Positions 31,561 to 44,301 are shown, counted from the first letter of the stretch. The stretch is DNA of 64,000 bases from Eutreptiella sp. 'Long Island Sound 2002' (GCA_964036045.1 OZ038383.1:38938294-39002293), one strand, 5' to 3'. Translations and numbers: made by a program. Notes: a model not told the origin generated them from the sequence alone.

Positions 31561-32120
31561 ATGTCGGCGTCCACACGAAACAGCCCCGGTGCACCGGCTG
31601 AGTCCCCCGTCGAGAGACGGACGGTACGGGAAAACGGACGCGTCAGTGACCGGGTCCACACACGCCAACCACCGCAGCGCACGCAGCCCAAGACCGACGC
31701 CGGAGGGACCCGCCAGGGACAACCCCGTTGCGGGGCCCCGAACGGGTACGACGCGGAGCAAGCCCAGAGTCCCTGCCTCGGCGGGGGCCAGCGGCAGGCA
31801 CAATGAGTTCGGTTCTCGGCCGGCCTCCGTGTGCCCCGCGCAGCCACCCAGTAAAGCCGGCGGCGCAAGCCCCTGGGGTGGGGAAAGGCACCACGGCGTC
31901 AGGAAAGCCGACCGGAGCACCGAGAGCCACCGGACCGGACGAGGCACGGCGCACCACGCCGGGGCCACGAGGCACGCCAGAGAGGCACGCCGCCGGCCAC
32001 AACCAAGGCACACGGACAGGTGCCAAGCAGCAACGGCCGCCGGGTGCCGCAGACCCGGAAAGCGCGCACAAAACGCACCAAACCACGGCACAGGAACAGG
32101 TGCCAAGCAACACCAGCCGC

Positions 32121-32325
32121 CGTCCGGATGGACGAGTGCGCGCTCGGAGGGTACCCAGCCCCTACCGGCTACGAACAGCCGCCGTCCGGATGGACGAGTG
32201 CGCGCCCGGAGGGTACCCAACCCCTACCGGCTACGATCAGCCGCCGTCCGGATGGACGAGTGCGCGCCCGGAGGGTACCCAGCCCCTACCGGCTACGAAC
32301 AGCCGCCGTCCGGATGGACCAGTGA
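32121..32325. repeat. 62-bp tandem repeat, about four copies
   Basis: CGTCCGGATGGAC recurs at 32121, 32183, 32245 and 32307, exactly 62 bp apart. Units share GAGGGTACCCA and CCCCTACCGGCTACGA. 31561-32120 between the two repeat families shows no gene. Confidence 0.9.
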
Positions 32326-32379
32326 GCGCCCCGCAGCGACGCCCCACACACGCAACACCGCACACGCAACCCACAGCAC

Positions 32380-34540
32380 ATCACACCGAGGGAGCACACC
32401 GGTGAACAAGAGCCAAGCGGCCCAGGACACCGTACGCGCAACGCAACCCACCGAGCGGGCACACCGGTGAACAGGAGCCAAGGGGCCCAGGACACCGCCC
32501 GCGCAACACAACCCACCGATCTGGCGCACCGGTGAACAGGAGCCAAGTGGCCCAGGACACCGCCCATGCAAAGCAACACACCGAGCGGGCGCACCGGTGA
32601 ACAGGGTCCAAGTGGCCCAGGACACCGCACACGCAAAACAACCCACCGAGCGGGCAAACTGGTGAACAGGAGCCAGGTGGCCCAGGACACCGCACACGCA
32701 AAACAACACACCGAGCGGGCACATCGCTGAACAGGAGCCAAGTGGCCCAGGAGAGCGCACACGCAAAGCAACGCACCGAGCGGGCACACCGGTTAACAGG
32801 AGCCAAGTGGCCCAGGACGCCGCACGAGCAAAGGACAGGACGGAGCGGGCGCACCGGTGAACATGAGCCAAGTGGCCCAGGACACCGCACAGGTAAAACA
32901 AGACACACCGAGCGGGATGGACGAATGAGCGCCCCGCAGCGACTCCCCACACATGCAACACCCCACGCGCAACCCACAGCACAGCACACCGAGGGAGCAC
33001 ACCGGTCAACAAGAGCCAAGCGGCCCAGGACACCGTGCCCGCAACGGAACCCACCGAGCGGGCACACCGGTGAACAGGAGCCACGAGGCCCAGGACACCG
33101 CACACGCAACACAACACACCGAGCGAGCACACCGGTGATCAGGAGCCACGAGGCCCAGGGCAACGCACACGCAACACAACACATCGAGCGGGCGCACCGG
33201 TGAACAGGAGCCAAGTGGCCTAGGACACCACACACGCAACACAACGCACCGAGTGGACACACCGGTGAACAGGAGCCACGAGGCCCAGGACACCGCACAC
33301 GCAACAAAACACACCGAGCGGGCGCACCGGTGAACGGGAGCCAAGTGCCCCAGGACACCGCACACGCAACACAACACACCGAGCGAGCACACAGGTGAAC
33401 AGGAGCCAAGAGGCCCAGGACACCGCACACGCAAAGCAACACACCGAGCGGGCGCACCGGTGAACAGGAGCCAAGTGGCGCAGGACACCGCCCACGCAAC
33501 ACAACACACCAGGCCGGGCACCGGTGAACGGGACCCAAGTGGCCCAGGAGACCGCACACGCAACACAACACACCGAGCGGGGACAGCGGTGAACAGGAGC
33601 CAGGAGGCCCAGGACACCGCACATGCAACGCAACACACCGAGCGGGCGCATGGGTGAACAGGAGCCAAGTGGCCCAGGACACCCAACACGCAACACAACA
33701 CACTGGGCGGGCGCACCGGTGAACAGGAGCAAAGTGGCCCATGATACCGCACACGCAACACAACACACCGAGCGAGCACACCGGTGAACAGGAGCCAAGA
33801 GGCCCAGGACACCGCACACGCAAAGCAACGGACCGAGCGGGCGCACCGGTGAACAGGAGCCAAGTGGCCCAGGACGCCGCCCGCGCAACACAACACATCC
33901 AGCGGGCGCACCGGTGAACAGGAGCCAAGTGGCCCAGGACACCGCCCAGGCAACACAACACACCGAGCGGGCACACCGGTGAACAGAATCCAGGAGGCCC
34001 AGGACACCGCACACGCAACACAACACACCGAGCGGGCGCACCGGTGAACAGGAGCCAAGTGGCCCAGGACACCGCACACGCAACACAACGCACCGAGTGG
34101 TCACACCGGTGAACAGGAGCCACGAGGCCCAGGACACCGCACACGCAACACAACACACCGAGCGGGCGCACCGGTGAACAGGAGCCAAGTGACCCAGGAC
34201 ACCGCACACGCAACACAACACACCGAGCGAGCACACCGGTGAACAGGAGCCAAGAGGCCCAGGACACCACACACGCAAAGCAACACACCGAGCGGACGCA
34301 CCGGTGAACAGGAGCCAAGTGGCCCAGGACACCGCACACGCAACACAACACACCCAGCGGGGGCACCGGTGAACGGGAGCCAAGTGGCCCAGGACACCGC
34401 ACACGCAACACAGCACACCGAGCGAGCACACCGGTGAACAAGAGCCAAGTGGCCCAGGACAGCGCAGACGCAACACAACAAACCACGCGGGCACACCGGT
34501 GAACAGGAGCCAAGTGGCCCAGGACACTGCACACACGTAG
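32380..34540. repeat. 65-bp satellite-like array, about 30 copies
   Basis: The unit contains CACCGGTGAACAGGAGCCAAG, TGGCCCAGGACACCGC and CACGCAACACAACACACC. Measured spacing is 65 bp (33195, 33260, 33325). The array is interrupted near 32915-33000 by a segment also found at about 32325-32400 (GCGCCCCGCAGCGAC). Copies alternate between AAGTGGCC and ACGAGGCC or AAGAGGCC versions, hinting at a higher-order pattern. The 790-residue minus-strand frame across it is repetitive translation, not a gene. Confidence 0.9.
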
Positions 34541-35617
34541 GGCGGCCGAGGGACAGGAAAGAACCAACACCCCATGGGTCGGACACACGGACCAAGCCGA
34601 CCCACCGGGCCAGTGGCAGGAGCGGTACTCCAAGGCCAGTGGCCCGAGCCCGACCAGGCTGCATCGGGGACCATGACAAACGTCACCCGGAGCCATGGAA
34701 GCAACCGTTGACAGGCGAGCCGGTACACAGTCCAGGAGGGGGTCGCCTGCCAAGCAGAGTGGCCCCGCAACTCAAGCAAAAAAGCGTGAGGCGGTCGTAC
34801 CGTAGACTAGCGGGAGCAATACCCCTTGTGGTGAGAGATACTTCACACGGCTGAGCAGCCCCCAAGGCTGCCGCCCAAAGGAGGGGGCATGTGGCCCTAC
34901 CCATGGACACATGTGGGGACACTCTCCAATCTGGGACACATGGACCAGGTGGCCGCGACAATGCCTTCCCAAGCACATTCGGGAGCGGCTCAAGAGGCAC
35001 CTGACAAAGGGCAGTGGGAGGGACAGGACGTCCCCTTGGTAAGACCTTCTTCCTGCATCGTCAAGGGACGCATCCCGAGCTCCCGAAGATACCTACCTAC
35101 CTACCTTTAACAAACTACACCGAACCATTAAACGACCGACCAACCAACCAGATTAACCTACTTCGAACCCCCGGCCCCCCAGGAGAGCGCAAGCTGGACC
35201 GAGTCAGGAGGCGTGACTGTGCGCCACGGCATGCGATTCCCGTAGCACGTGCTTCTTTAGGTCGCCTCACGCCTTCTGAAAACCAACCCAGGTGGGGGTG
35301 CCTGCAGGACAGGGCCTTTGGCCTGGCTCCGGGCCCCTGGGCCCCGGAATCCGGAGGCGGATGAGGATGTGCGATGGGATCCTCCCCCACGTATCACCCG
35401 CTCGAAGGAGAGGAATATGAGACTCCGGTCAAACATGGGTTACCTCGTTGGGCAGAACCCGCTGTAGGGTACTGCTCGCAGCGACCGCGCACTTCCCCCA
35501 TGTAGGGAAGGCGCTTTGTCGGGGCACCTGCAGTAGGACCGTGGGTGGGTGAGCAAAAGCCCCTTGGTAAGACCCCCTCCGGGGGCCACCCCAGTCCCAA
35601 GATACCTACCTACCTAC
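34541..35617. other. unassigned DNA with CTAC tetranucleotide blocks
   Basis: No supported gene. GATACCTACCTACCTACCT occurs near 35088 and 35601, each preceded by CCCCTTGGTAAGACC about 40-60 bases earlier (about 35032 and 35561). This suggests a diverged direct duplication of about 520 bp. Confidence 0.5.
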
Positions 35618-36036
35618 CTGCAGAGAGCAGAGAATCGTGACGCCCAAAACCTTAGCACCACTGACCCCGACACTCAATTTATACTATTGAAAATTGCAGA
35701 CATGCTCAGCGCGGTCGTTGTCAGCGTCCTCGAATCTCAGCCTGTGTCCATCTCAAAATTCGCAAAACAAAAACCTTAGAAATGCAACCCATGCTCTCGA
35801 CTGACCACACAAATTCAGGACCAACCTCGGAAGTGAGCAGGTACAGGGCTGGGGACGGAGAGTTATAGGCTGAGGGCGTCCCCTGCGCCGTATATGCCGA
35901 GAAGGCTAGCCCGCCAGATATTGCGCGGTTCGTGGACATCGACGCCTTGCTGAAATTTCCTGGAGAGAGAGTTGTGAGGTTGGGGACCGGGAGAAGCAAA
36001 CGGGAAGGAAAATGGCGTGGGAAGGGAAACAGAGGG
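35618..36036 (+). repeat. duplicated 5' flank of E3 (paired with 9636-10056)
   Basis: Paralogue of the E1 flank. From about 35871, after TTATAG, a frame common to both copies reads AEGVPCAVYAEKASPPDIARFVDIDALLKFPGERVV (in parts). It ends with GAGGG (36032-36036), which is also the E3 target duplication. Confidence 0.65.
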
Positions 36037-36810
36037 AGTAGGAAAAAGTGTATTTCCCTGCCAAATGGTTAGCGTTAGTTGTTATAAAGAGGCCTAGAGG
36101 CATAACACATTGTTATCTTAGTATTGGCCTATCCAAAAAGGGGTGACAACACATTTTGACATATAAAGCCAAGCATTGATCTATGGATGTTGGTCGGGCC
36201 CCTGACCCCCCAGCTGATTGATCTTATACACCATATCCTGGACTGACTGAGGCGCTGATATTGATCTAGATCCTATACCTTTTTCTATATTTTCTCATGA
36301 AAGCTTAGATATCCTAGTGGTCTGCACCCTAGGGGGCTGTGGCACCCCTTTTTGAGAGGTCCTGGGTTCCATTCCCAGTCAGCCTAGCTGGGTAGGAATA
36401 TCCCATGTGACATGGCAGTGACCTCAGTGCCACAAGCCATGCCGACTCAGCACCAATGGGACCCAAAACAAAGAGTGCACATCTCTAGATGGCACTATAA
36501 AAGGGAGGATGCCCATGTGGGCAGTTTTTCCATGTTTGTAGGATATTCTCTAACTATCTTTCCTAAATCTGTAGTTATTGTGGGTTTCCTGTGTTTTATT
36601 ACTATCTCCTTTGACTGCAGCCCTTCATGTTGTGGATTTGATCCTGTGGTCCTTTGCCCTGCAACCGTGGTTACTTATTTGGGTTGATTTCATCAAAGCG
36701 TATGTGTTTGGAAAACCTGAACTACATCAAGAAGCAGCAGGAGCAAGCAGGGGCATCAACAAAACAATATCATCAAAGCAATCAACAGTGAAAGCCTGTT
36801 TGGACTTTCT
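36037..36810 (+). repeat. E3 5' LTR
   Basis: Begins AGTAGGAAAAAGTG and ends ...GGACTTTCT. TATAAAAG at 36496-36503 is a likely core promoter element. The tRNA-like B-box position reads GGTTCCATTCC (36364-36374), one change from the other LTRs. Confidence 0.9.
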
Positions 36811-36825
36811 GGTAGCAGAGGATTT
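36810..36825 (+). promoter_or_regulatory. E3 primer-binding site, initiator tRNA-Met type
   Basis: TGGTAGCAGAGGATTT, identical to E1, 14 bases complementary to the initiator tRNA-Met 3' end. Confidence 0.85.
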
Positions 36826-36905
36826 CAGTCTTTGCGTACCTGCAATCCGATGCAGTACAACCAGTACGTCGAGACTGACTCCACTGAAGGGCGAAGGAAT
36901 ACAAT

Positions 36906-39450
36906 ATGGACACCAAGGACACTGCCGGGACGACAGCGCCCTCAGTGGCACCAGCAAAGCCAGCGCCAACGCCAAAACCTGCTGGTGAACCTGAACCTGA
37001 GAAGCCTGTACCTTCAGTGCCCTTAAGTGGGCTGAGGGATGATTCTCTGGAAGGCTTGAGAGCTGCCCTCAGTGGTCTATCCGTGCGAGGACCTGAAGGC
37101 AGAGTGAAGGAGAAGGAGAAGCAAGCAGTGGACATGAAAGCCGAAGAGGTACACCCTGAAGATGGATATGGACCATCCGACGAGGCGCCCTTCGAGGCAC
37201 ACCTGAGGAGAGCGCTCCGATGGCGTCGAGCGCCTCTGATTTCCCTGCAGTACCCTCTCCAACAACCACTGCACTCCCCGCCACACATCCAGCTACATCC
37301 TAAGCCACAACCACTCCACCTATGGCTGAAGATCTGGGCTTTACTGGAATGCCTTACCCCACCTATGGTGTGACTCCAGCTGCGACTGTGCGGCCTATGG
37401 CACCTGCAGTCAGCGAACCAGTGGCATCCAGCTCCACCCACACCGTTGCGCCTGAGCCTATGCCGCGCCGATATGAGGATGGCTATCATACACCTGCATC
37501 GGGTGTGTACATGACTGGGATACCTGGCAATGCGGCACCCGAACCTGGCTACACTATGCCTGCACCTGGTTTCACTTCCCTGAGTGGCCTATGTGGCCCT
37601 GAGTCTCTTGAAGGAACGAGTAGACGGTCTGGAAGATCCTCCAACAGGTCCCTGACGCCGTCCGAGATAAGAGAGGCTCTCAGAAGAGCCACCTCTGAAC
37701 TTGTTGGTGATCTCACTCAAGAGATTCGGGCCAAACTGGAGCCCCTGATTCCTCCCAAAGCATCACCTACCATCGTGGGAGTTTTACCTCACCGAGTACA
37801 AGCCAATCACCTGGTGGCGAGGCTGACAAACACTCTGGGAAGCCTGAGGAGCCGACCGATGCCGACCCCCGCTGTGATGCCGAGAAGCGCATTTATTCCA
37901 AGAACGGCCCAGCCCCCCTACAGCCACGTGGAGAATTCCACGAGAGCCGAGCTGGACCGGTTGGGGCTGACAGCCCTAAGAGCAATGGTCGACATGGAGC
38001 CCTACGGCTCTAGTGACCTAGGCGGAGACTCCTCTGACGATGAGCCGCCGTCCATGAATTCTGCTTCGCCCTCGGAGGACGACGACCCTGAGGACCATGA
38101 GAACCCAAGCGGGCGGATGATGAAGAAGAAGAGAAAGACCAAGCGACCTGAGGGACGCAGGTCTCAGGAGGCTAAGGCAATCGCCACCTCCACAATTGTG
38201 GTGAACTTGCCTGAGTTCACACGCAAGGATCTCAGGGAGTTCGCTGAGAACTTTGGCCGGTTCCTCAGGATGACGGGCCAAACCCGTTGCTTCTGGGCGA
38301 GTAAAGTGCGATCTGCTCCTTCAGTGCTGCAAGACTGAGTACCTGGAGAAGCAGGTCAAGCAGATGGTGACAAAGTCCGCCACCTTCGCCGACGTGTTGG
38401 TTGCCTTGGAGAGGCAGTACCCGACCTAGCAAACCGACCTCTCCATCAGGGCCGAGATCCAGAACCTGGCCGTGCTGCCCAACAACCCCAAACCAGCCAG
38501 GATCTCCAAGCTACTGGCCGACCTGGACCACTGGGTGGGGCGACTGACGCCCGGTTCCTACGGCAGCCACGAGCTGCTCTTCTGGTTGGTGGCTAAGCTC
38601 CCTCGGGAGCTGTGGAACGAGTGCCGGTCAACAGCAGAGCGCAAGGCAAGAGCCCTCAACTACGAGGATTTGTCTGTACTACTTTTGGAGCTGGCGCTAG
38701 AGAAAGAAAGCAACCAGCACCTGAAGGCCTACCATCCTGGAGAGGGAGGCTCTGGGAGCCAAGGCCGTGGGTATCAGGGACACCGACCCGGACAGGGGAC
38801 TACCCCCAAGAATGCTCGTATCATGAGCAATGTTCAAGATTTTTATCTGGTGTGATGCCAGGGACGAGCAGGGTTCCTTGCTTCATGCCCCTGACTGCGA
38901 TCAGCATGACTGCTTCGTGGTCGAGGGGAAGAAGCAGGAGACCAACAACAGCGGCAAGGCAAAGCTGCGGGACCACTACGTGTACCATCAGCTGTGCGTT
39001 CTGCGGGAAGAAAAAGCACTACCAGGATGAGTGCTACCATAAGCAACGCCTATCGGCGAAGCTTAAGACTGAGAACGCTGGGGGCAAGGGCGGTGGTAAG
39101 GGCAACGCCAACGAGGACAATGGCCAAGGCAAGTCGTAGGGGAATGGCAAAGGCCAAGGTGGCAAAGGTAAAGGTTGTCGAGGAGGCGGCGACCGCAAGC
39201 CTGACAGGGCCAAGAACGCAAGGGAGGGAACCCGAATCCTACGCCAGGGAGGAACCCTGAGCCCTCTGGTAGGCAACCCAACATGGGACCCACGACCAGT
39301 TCCCAGACGCAAGGCCAACAGGAACAAGGGACCACGCGTGCTAACGGAGATGGGGACCAGTCCAATGCCCGCAAGCGCTCCCGCTTCATGCGCATGGCGC
39401 GTAAACTCCAGAAGAAGGGGTTCGAAGTGACCTGCCCCGCGGAGTTCTGA
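36906..39450 (+). pseudogene. gag: E3 gag pseudogene
   Basis: Retains the ATG (MDTKDTAGTTAPS). A one-base loss near 37195 shifts the frame to 37322-38338. An extra base near 38290 shifts it again, and a TAG follows near 38430. Further lesions break the zinc-knuckle region (38980-39030) and the Gly/Lys tail (TAG near 39137). It ends at TGA-CAG (39448-39450), in frame with protease, with a second TGA two codons later. Confidence 0.85.
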
Positions 39451-41129
39451 CAGTGACGCTCCGGGGGGCCTACAGACCTCCTGTTCTGGGTACGTATCCG
39501 TCTTGGGGGACGTGAATACCTGGGGGTACTTGATACTGGGGCCACCATATCTATTGTGGCCAAGAAAATGTTACCTTGTGGGGACCTGAAGAACATCTTG
39601 CCTACCGCAGCCATCCGCATCAGAGATGGGCATGTGGTGCACAGTTGTTGGCACTGTGAGGTCGAAATGCTTATGGGTTCTAGAAGCATTGCCCATCGGT
39701 TCTACGTGATGGACAGCGAAGCCTTTGACTTTTTACTGGGTACTGACTTCTTCGTCGAGCACTCCCAGATTCTACCCCTCACCCTGCAAGCACCCTACGT
39801 CCTCCAGGTGGACCATGGTGACGGCTGGGAATCTGTACCTCTGGAGCAGTCTGAGCACACGTCTAGCTACTTGAGCGTATGCAAGAGGGAGCCCTCAACC
39901 ATGATGGTCGCCCCGAAAGCAGAGGACTATCAGCTCCTGGGTGATGTCCTAGACCAAGGTCTGAGGGAGTTGGGATACTCCCAGGAAGACCTGAACGTGG
40001 AGCTATTCGCCAGCGACAAGCAACATGTCTTGGACCTCTACTGCAGCAAGGGGAAAAATCGCTGCTATAAATTTTACTGGCCCTCTTTCCGGATGGCCTA
40101 CGGGAAGCAAAGATTCAGTGAACTGGGGAGGGTCCTGACCAAGGTGGCCCTGGAACGTTCCCGTATGGTCCTGTGCTCTCCCGATTGGGGAGCCCATGGG
40201 GGAAATGAGTACTGGCGTACTCTATTGGACAAGCTGACGCTCACCTCCATCTAGCTGCCGGATGACGCCATCTACGTGCCTCTGGGCCGCAAAATGCCCA
40301 TCGGGAAACCTGGATTGGGTAGTACGCTAAGCATGGTGGACAGAGGTCTAGCCCCAGTGCCCTGGGAGGATCCAAACTCTGCTATATTCCAGGAAGTTCA
40401 ACACGAGAGCAGCGGCCTCACCCTGGACGTCCTGAAAAATCAACTACGACCTCGAGACGCCGATGAGACCACTCTTGGGAGAGATGAGTACGTCGTGTCT
40501 GACACTGTTGCCCCCCACTGCCCCTGCCGTGTATCTAATCCTGATGTAGTCTCAGAGTGTGGGCTATCAAAGCTACCCAGCTCTATACACTCTGATGACG
40601 CGACTGAGTATGACGCCTTCTTCCTGCAGACGTGCGTGGAGGAAGTGGAGAACGCCGAGTACGCTGCCTCACTGAAGCCCCTACTCTCCATGAGGGGAGA
40701 GCAGTCCCTGGAGGGGGAGCTGGACCCAGGCTAAGAGAGTACGTTGACTCGAAGAGGAGATTGGTGGCAAAGAAGCTATGCTACGCTCGGCCTACGGCCT
40801 GCTCATGGCCGTTGAAGCAAGGGTCTATGGGGGAAATCTCCTTACTGAAGGAGGACCTAGAACAGAATATTATCACCTGGCAACGAGAGGTGGACCTGAA
40901 GCTCATGAAGAGTGTATGGTGTGCCCATGTGAGGACCCCTGAGGAGGACGAACTCTCAGAGGAATGTGTATGTGAACCCCCTCGAGTGTGCCTATGTTGT
41001 CACCGACCACCTGAGACTGTGGAACGAGACCTTCTCTACGCCTATCAAGGACTGAAGGGTACGACCAAGGACGCAGAGCCGGTTGACGATTACCTCCCTG
41101 CTTTTATACACCAAGGGGCAAGCAATTGA
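39451..41129 (+). pseudogene. pol: E3 protease and Dam-like domain, broken
   Basis: Protease with LDTGATISIVA and FDFLLGTDFFVEH. The Dam-like block (about 39975-40345) has ELFASDKQHVLDLYCSKGK and ERSRMVLCSPDWG but AYGKQRF in place of NPRF. A TAG at about 40252 interrupts it. The acidic region follows through 40734 and, after a frameshift, 40735-41129. It ends with QGASN and TGA-C at 41127-41129, where E2 has a Leu codon; RT continues in the same frame afterwards. Confidence 0.82.
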
Positions 41130-42717
41130 CACTCTGACGAGGACATGGAAGACAAGATCAAACTCTTGGCCCCTAGAGTACAGAAGCTGATCAGGACCTA
41201 CCTGGAGGTATTCGGAGAACTACCCCCTCCAGCATCTTGTGACAAGCTGGTAGAGATGGACCTCAAGCTGAAGCCCGAGTTCGTGGGTAAGTAAGATAAG
41301 AAGGACACCCTACCCGGCTCCTAAACCGCAGGCCCATGAGATAGAGCAACAGATACAAGAGTGTATCGACGCTGCCCAGGTCCTGGAGTACGGAGATGGG
41401 GACTACCTCCGGCACTGCAGCCCCTGATTCCTGGTGGCTAAGCCTGGGTCAACAGCCAAACGGCTGGTAGTGGACTATGGAGAGCTGAACAAGAAGACGT
41501 TGAACCACTCAGGGTCCATTCCTAATATGGAGTCAGCCCTCGAGAACATAGCCTCCTGACGCTACAAGACGAAGATGGACAAGCGAAGTGGATTCTGGCA
41601 GGTGGACCTGACGCCCAACGCCCAGAAACTCCTTGCCTTCATTGGCCCTCAGCGGAGGGAGTTCAAGTGGAAGATCATGCCCCTTGGCGTGGCCAACGCA
41701 CCCGCTCTTTTCCAAGAGTTGATGAACAAGATCCTGTCCATCCTACGTCGAAGACCCGTGGTGCAAGAACTCCTATCCCGGGGCGCCCAGAGGGAAGCAC
41801 ACATCGACAATGTATGCCTGAGAACAAATACTTAAGAGGACCACCTAATCCTCTTGGGCGAGTTCTTTGCGGTCTGCCAGGAGAACCACACTACACTCAA
41901 GCTGGAGAAGTGTGAGTTCATGCAGGAGACTATGCAGTACCTGGGGATCGACATTGGCTATGGGCGGTGGACCCCAGCGGCCTCTAAGGCTAAACCCCTG
42001 ATGGATGCTAAGGTACGACATGAAGACCCCAAGAAAGGACTCCATGATGTACGCAGCTTCGTTGGCGCTTGCAACTGCTACCGCCGCCACATCACGAATT
42101 TCACCTGCACGTGCGCCATTGTGACTGACCTCATCAAGAAGACTACTACCTGGCGCTGGGGCCCTCAAGAACAACAAGCGTTTGATGAGCTCAAGGACAA
42201 GGTGGGCAACGCTAAGTGCCTGGGTGTGCCTAGAGCACAAGGGGAGATAATCCTGGTGACTGAGGCCAGCAATGTGGGCGGAGGTGGAACGTTGTTCCGG
42301 TGGCAAGCACTAGAGAAGGAGAAGTTCGACTCGGCCATTTCGCAATGGGGTACTGATGGACTCAACCGAGATAGTACTCTCAAGCACAGCTACCCTGAGG
42401 ACAAATGGGTCCTGGTTGCCCTGGGTCATTGGAACTGGAAATGGAACCAGGCCTGGGGTAACTACTCCACGTATGAGCAGGAATTACTCGCGGGTATGCT
42501 GGTGCTATCCTCTCAGTCCCGACTGTTGGGGAGGAACCCAGTGGTTTGCCTGTGCGACCAAAAACCGGTCTACACCTTCCAGAAGAGATCCCCACCTGAG
42601 AAGGCTAATCTCTGACGCTGGTGGACCTACCTGAGCCAGCTACGGCTCTCAGTACATCATATCTAGGGCGTCAAGAACGAGTGTGCGGACTACATCAGCC
42701 GCAACATCTTCGACGAC
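41130..42717 (+). pseudogene. pol: E3 reverse transcriptase / RNase H pseudogene
   Basis: Homologous to E2 RT along its length but with stops (for example near 41290, 41427, 41559, 41833, 42613 and 42664). Motif C reads AHIDNV, so one catalytic Asp is Asn, at a different position from the E2 change. RNase H reads VTEASNVGGGGTL, with Glu for the first catalytic Asp. These substitutions, together with the stops, indicate no selection on this copy. Confidence 0.85.
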
Positions 42718-44301
42718 ATGATTGGTGCCAGGTCTGAGGAGCTAGCCAAGGAGGCGTTCAGCCGCATGGATGTACACCTGGACTTGAACATGACCATAAT
42801 CAGACCTCTAGATGGCCTCCGACAAGTGGAGTACCTCAGAGAGTTTGGTGATATTTCCAAACGCCTGCAGAAGCGTCTGGAACCCGTCCTGGTCAACCAG
42901 GAACAGTGGAAACGGGACAGGACTTACCTCTGGCATGAGGACCAGATAGTTGTGTCTAGCGACAGAATCCCGGCGCCCCTCAAGTGGGCCCATGAGTCCA
43001 GTGGTCATCTGGGGGCCAACCGTACGCTGAGGTTTTTCAAGCAGTGGTTCCACTCTACGTGGACAGATGACCAGCTGCGGAGAACCCTCCAGCCTATCGT
43101 GGTCAAGTGCCCGTGTCGGTCCTGTAAACCTGGGGATATCAGGGATAGAGGTCTCTTCTCAACTCTCCCTATCCCCCACTGTGCCAACAGTGTTCTCTAC
43201 GAGGACTACACAGAGATGCCTAAGTTCGGGGGCTCTGACGTTGCCCTAGTGGTAACCTGTGGGCTGACCAGGCTCACCAGGGTGTTCCCATGTACTAAAC
43301 ACATCACCGGCGAGGAGACCATCAAGATACTCCTGGAGGAGTGGTTCTGTGTCTCTGGGGCACCCAAAGAGATCAACTCAGACGAGGACGTCCAAGTGCG
43401 CTCTGACACTGGCTGGTACAACAGGGTCCTGAGTTCTCTCAATGTCCAGGTGTCAACGGGGATTCCCTATACCCATACTAGTAACCCCCTATGTGAGCGA
43501 CAGATTCGTATTCTCAAGGAGAACGTAAGGATATGGTACAAAACCGAGCGCACCAAAGACTGGGTGAGACTACTCCCCGTCATATCCTTGATGATGAACT
43601 CCCAAGAGAGTTCCGCAACTGGCTATACGCCCCATGAGCTGTTCATGGGACGCCTGGCGTGGTTCCTACACGCTCCCTATCCTGAGGATTCCTACTCCGC
43701 TGTGGGTAAGTGCGTGAAGGAGCAACAAGACAAGGTGGACAAGGCCAAGGCTATGCTGCAGAGAGTGTGGAAGCGCCAGTGGAACAAGAAGAACAAGCGC
43801 AGGGTGCCTGCCACCTACCAAGAGGGAGACCGGGTGCTGGTGCACCACAGTCGGCTACTCACCTGGCCACGCTCCACCAGCGAAGATCCCTACTTTTGGC
43901 CCTACAAGATCCTATCTGTGGATGGTCACCGTATCACCGTGCGGTGTTCTCTCTGACTAGAGGGGACCCTGGTGTGCGCTGCTCAACAGCTCAAGCGCTA
44001 CTACGACCCAGAGGACCTCTGTGGGGAAGAATGGGAACTAAACAACGAGGAGGTCGCCGCTCTGGACCTACAGGGCGCTGCCAGCCCAATGGAACTAGAA
44101 GGAGAACTCCCCGTAATGAATGCCGTGGAGATGGCTAAGGAAGGCTTCTACCTGGTGAAGTTGATCATCCGACACCGCTATCGCCAAGGGTGGCCTTCCC
44201 TCACCCTCTGGGAAGGGTTCCGAGTTGAAGAAGCTACCTGGGAACCCTTCTCTGCCTTTGTTCTTCCTGAGGGACGCCTGAATTCTGTTCTGGTAGACTA
44301 A
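42718..44301 (+). pseudogene. pol: E3 integrase, GPY/F and chromodomain
   Basis: Integrase is open for 412 residues (42718-43956): HESSGH and CPCRSC zinc ligands, Asp in EDYTEMP, Asp in NSDEDV and Glu in NPLCERQIR are all present. The tail has W-N-K-K-N-K where E2 has a stop. DPYFWPYKILSVDGHRITV is the GPY/F module (Gly replaced by Trp). A TGA at 43954-43956 interrupts it, and the same frame continues at 43972 with GFYLVKLIIRHRYRQG, LWEGF and TWEPFSAF (chromodomain), stopping at 44299-44301. Confidence 0.85.

Noticed and set aside
32380-34540. CRISPR-like regular repeat array
   Set aside because: Units are contiguous 65-bp copies without unique spacers, in clearly eukaryotic retroelement DNA.
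32381-34753. 790- and 519-residue minus-strand open frames over the 65-bp array
   Set aside because: The repeat unit is stop-free in all minus frames; since 65 is not a multiple of three, each frame shows the same peptide motifs in rotation. This is repeat translation, not a gene.
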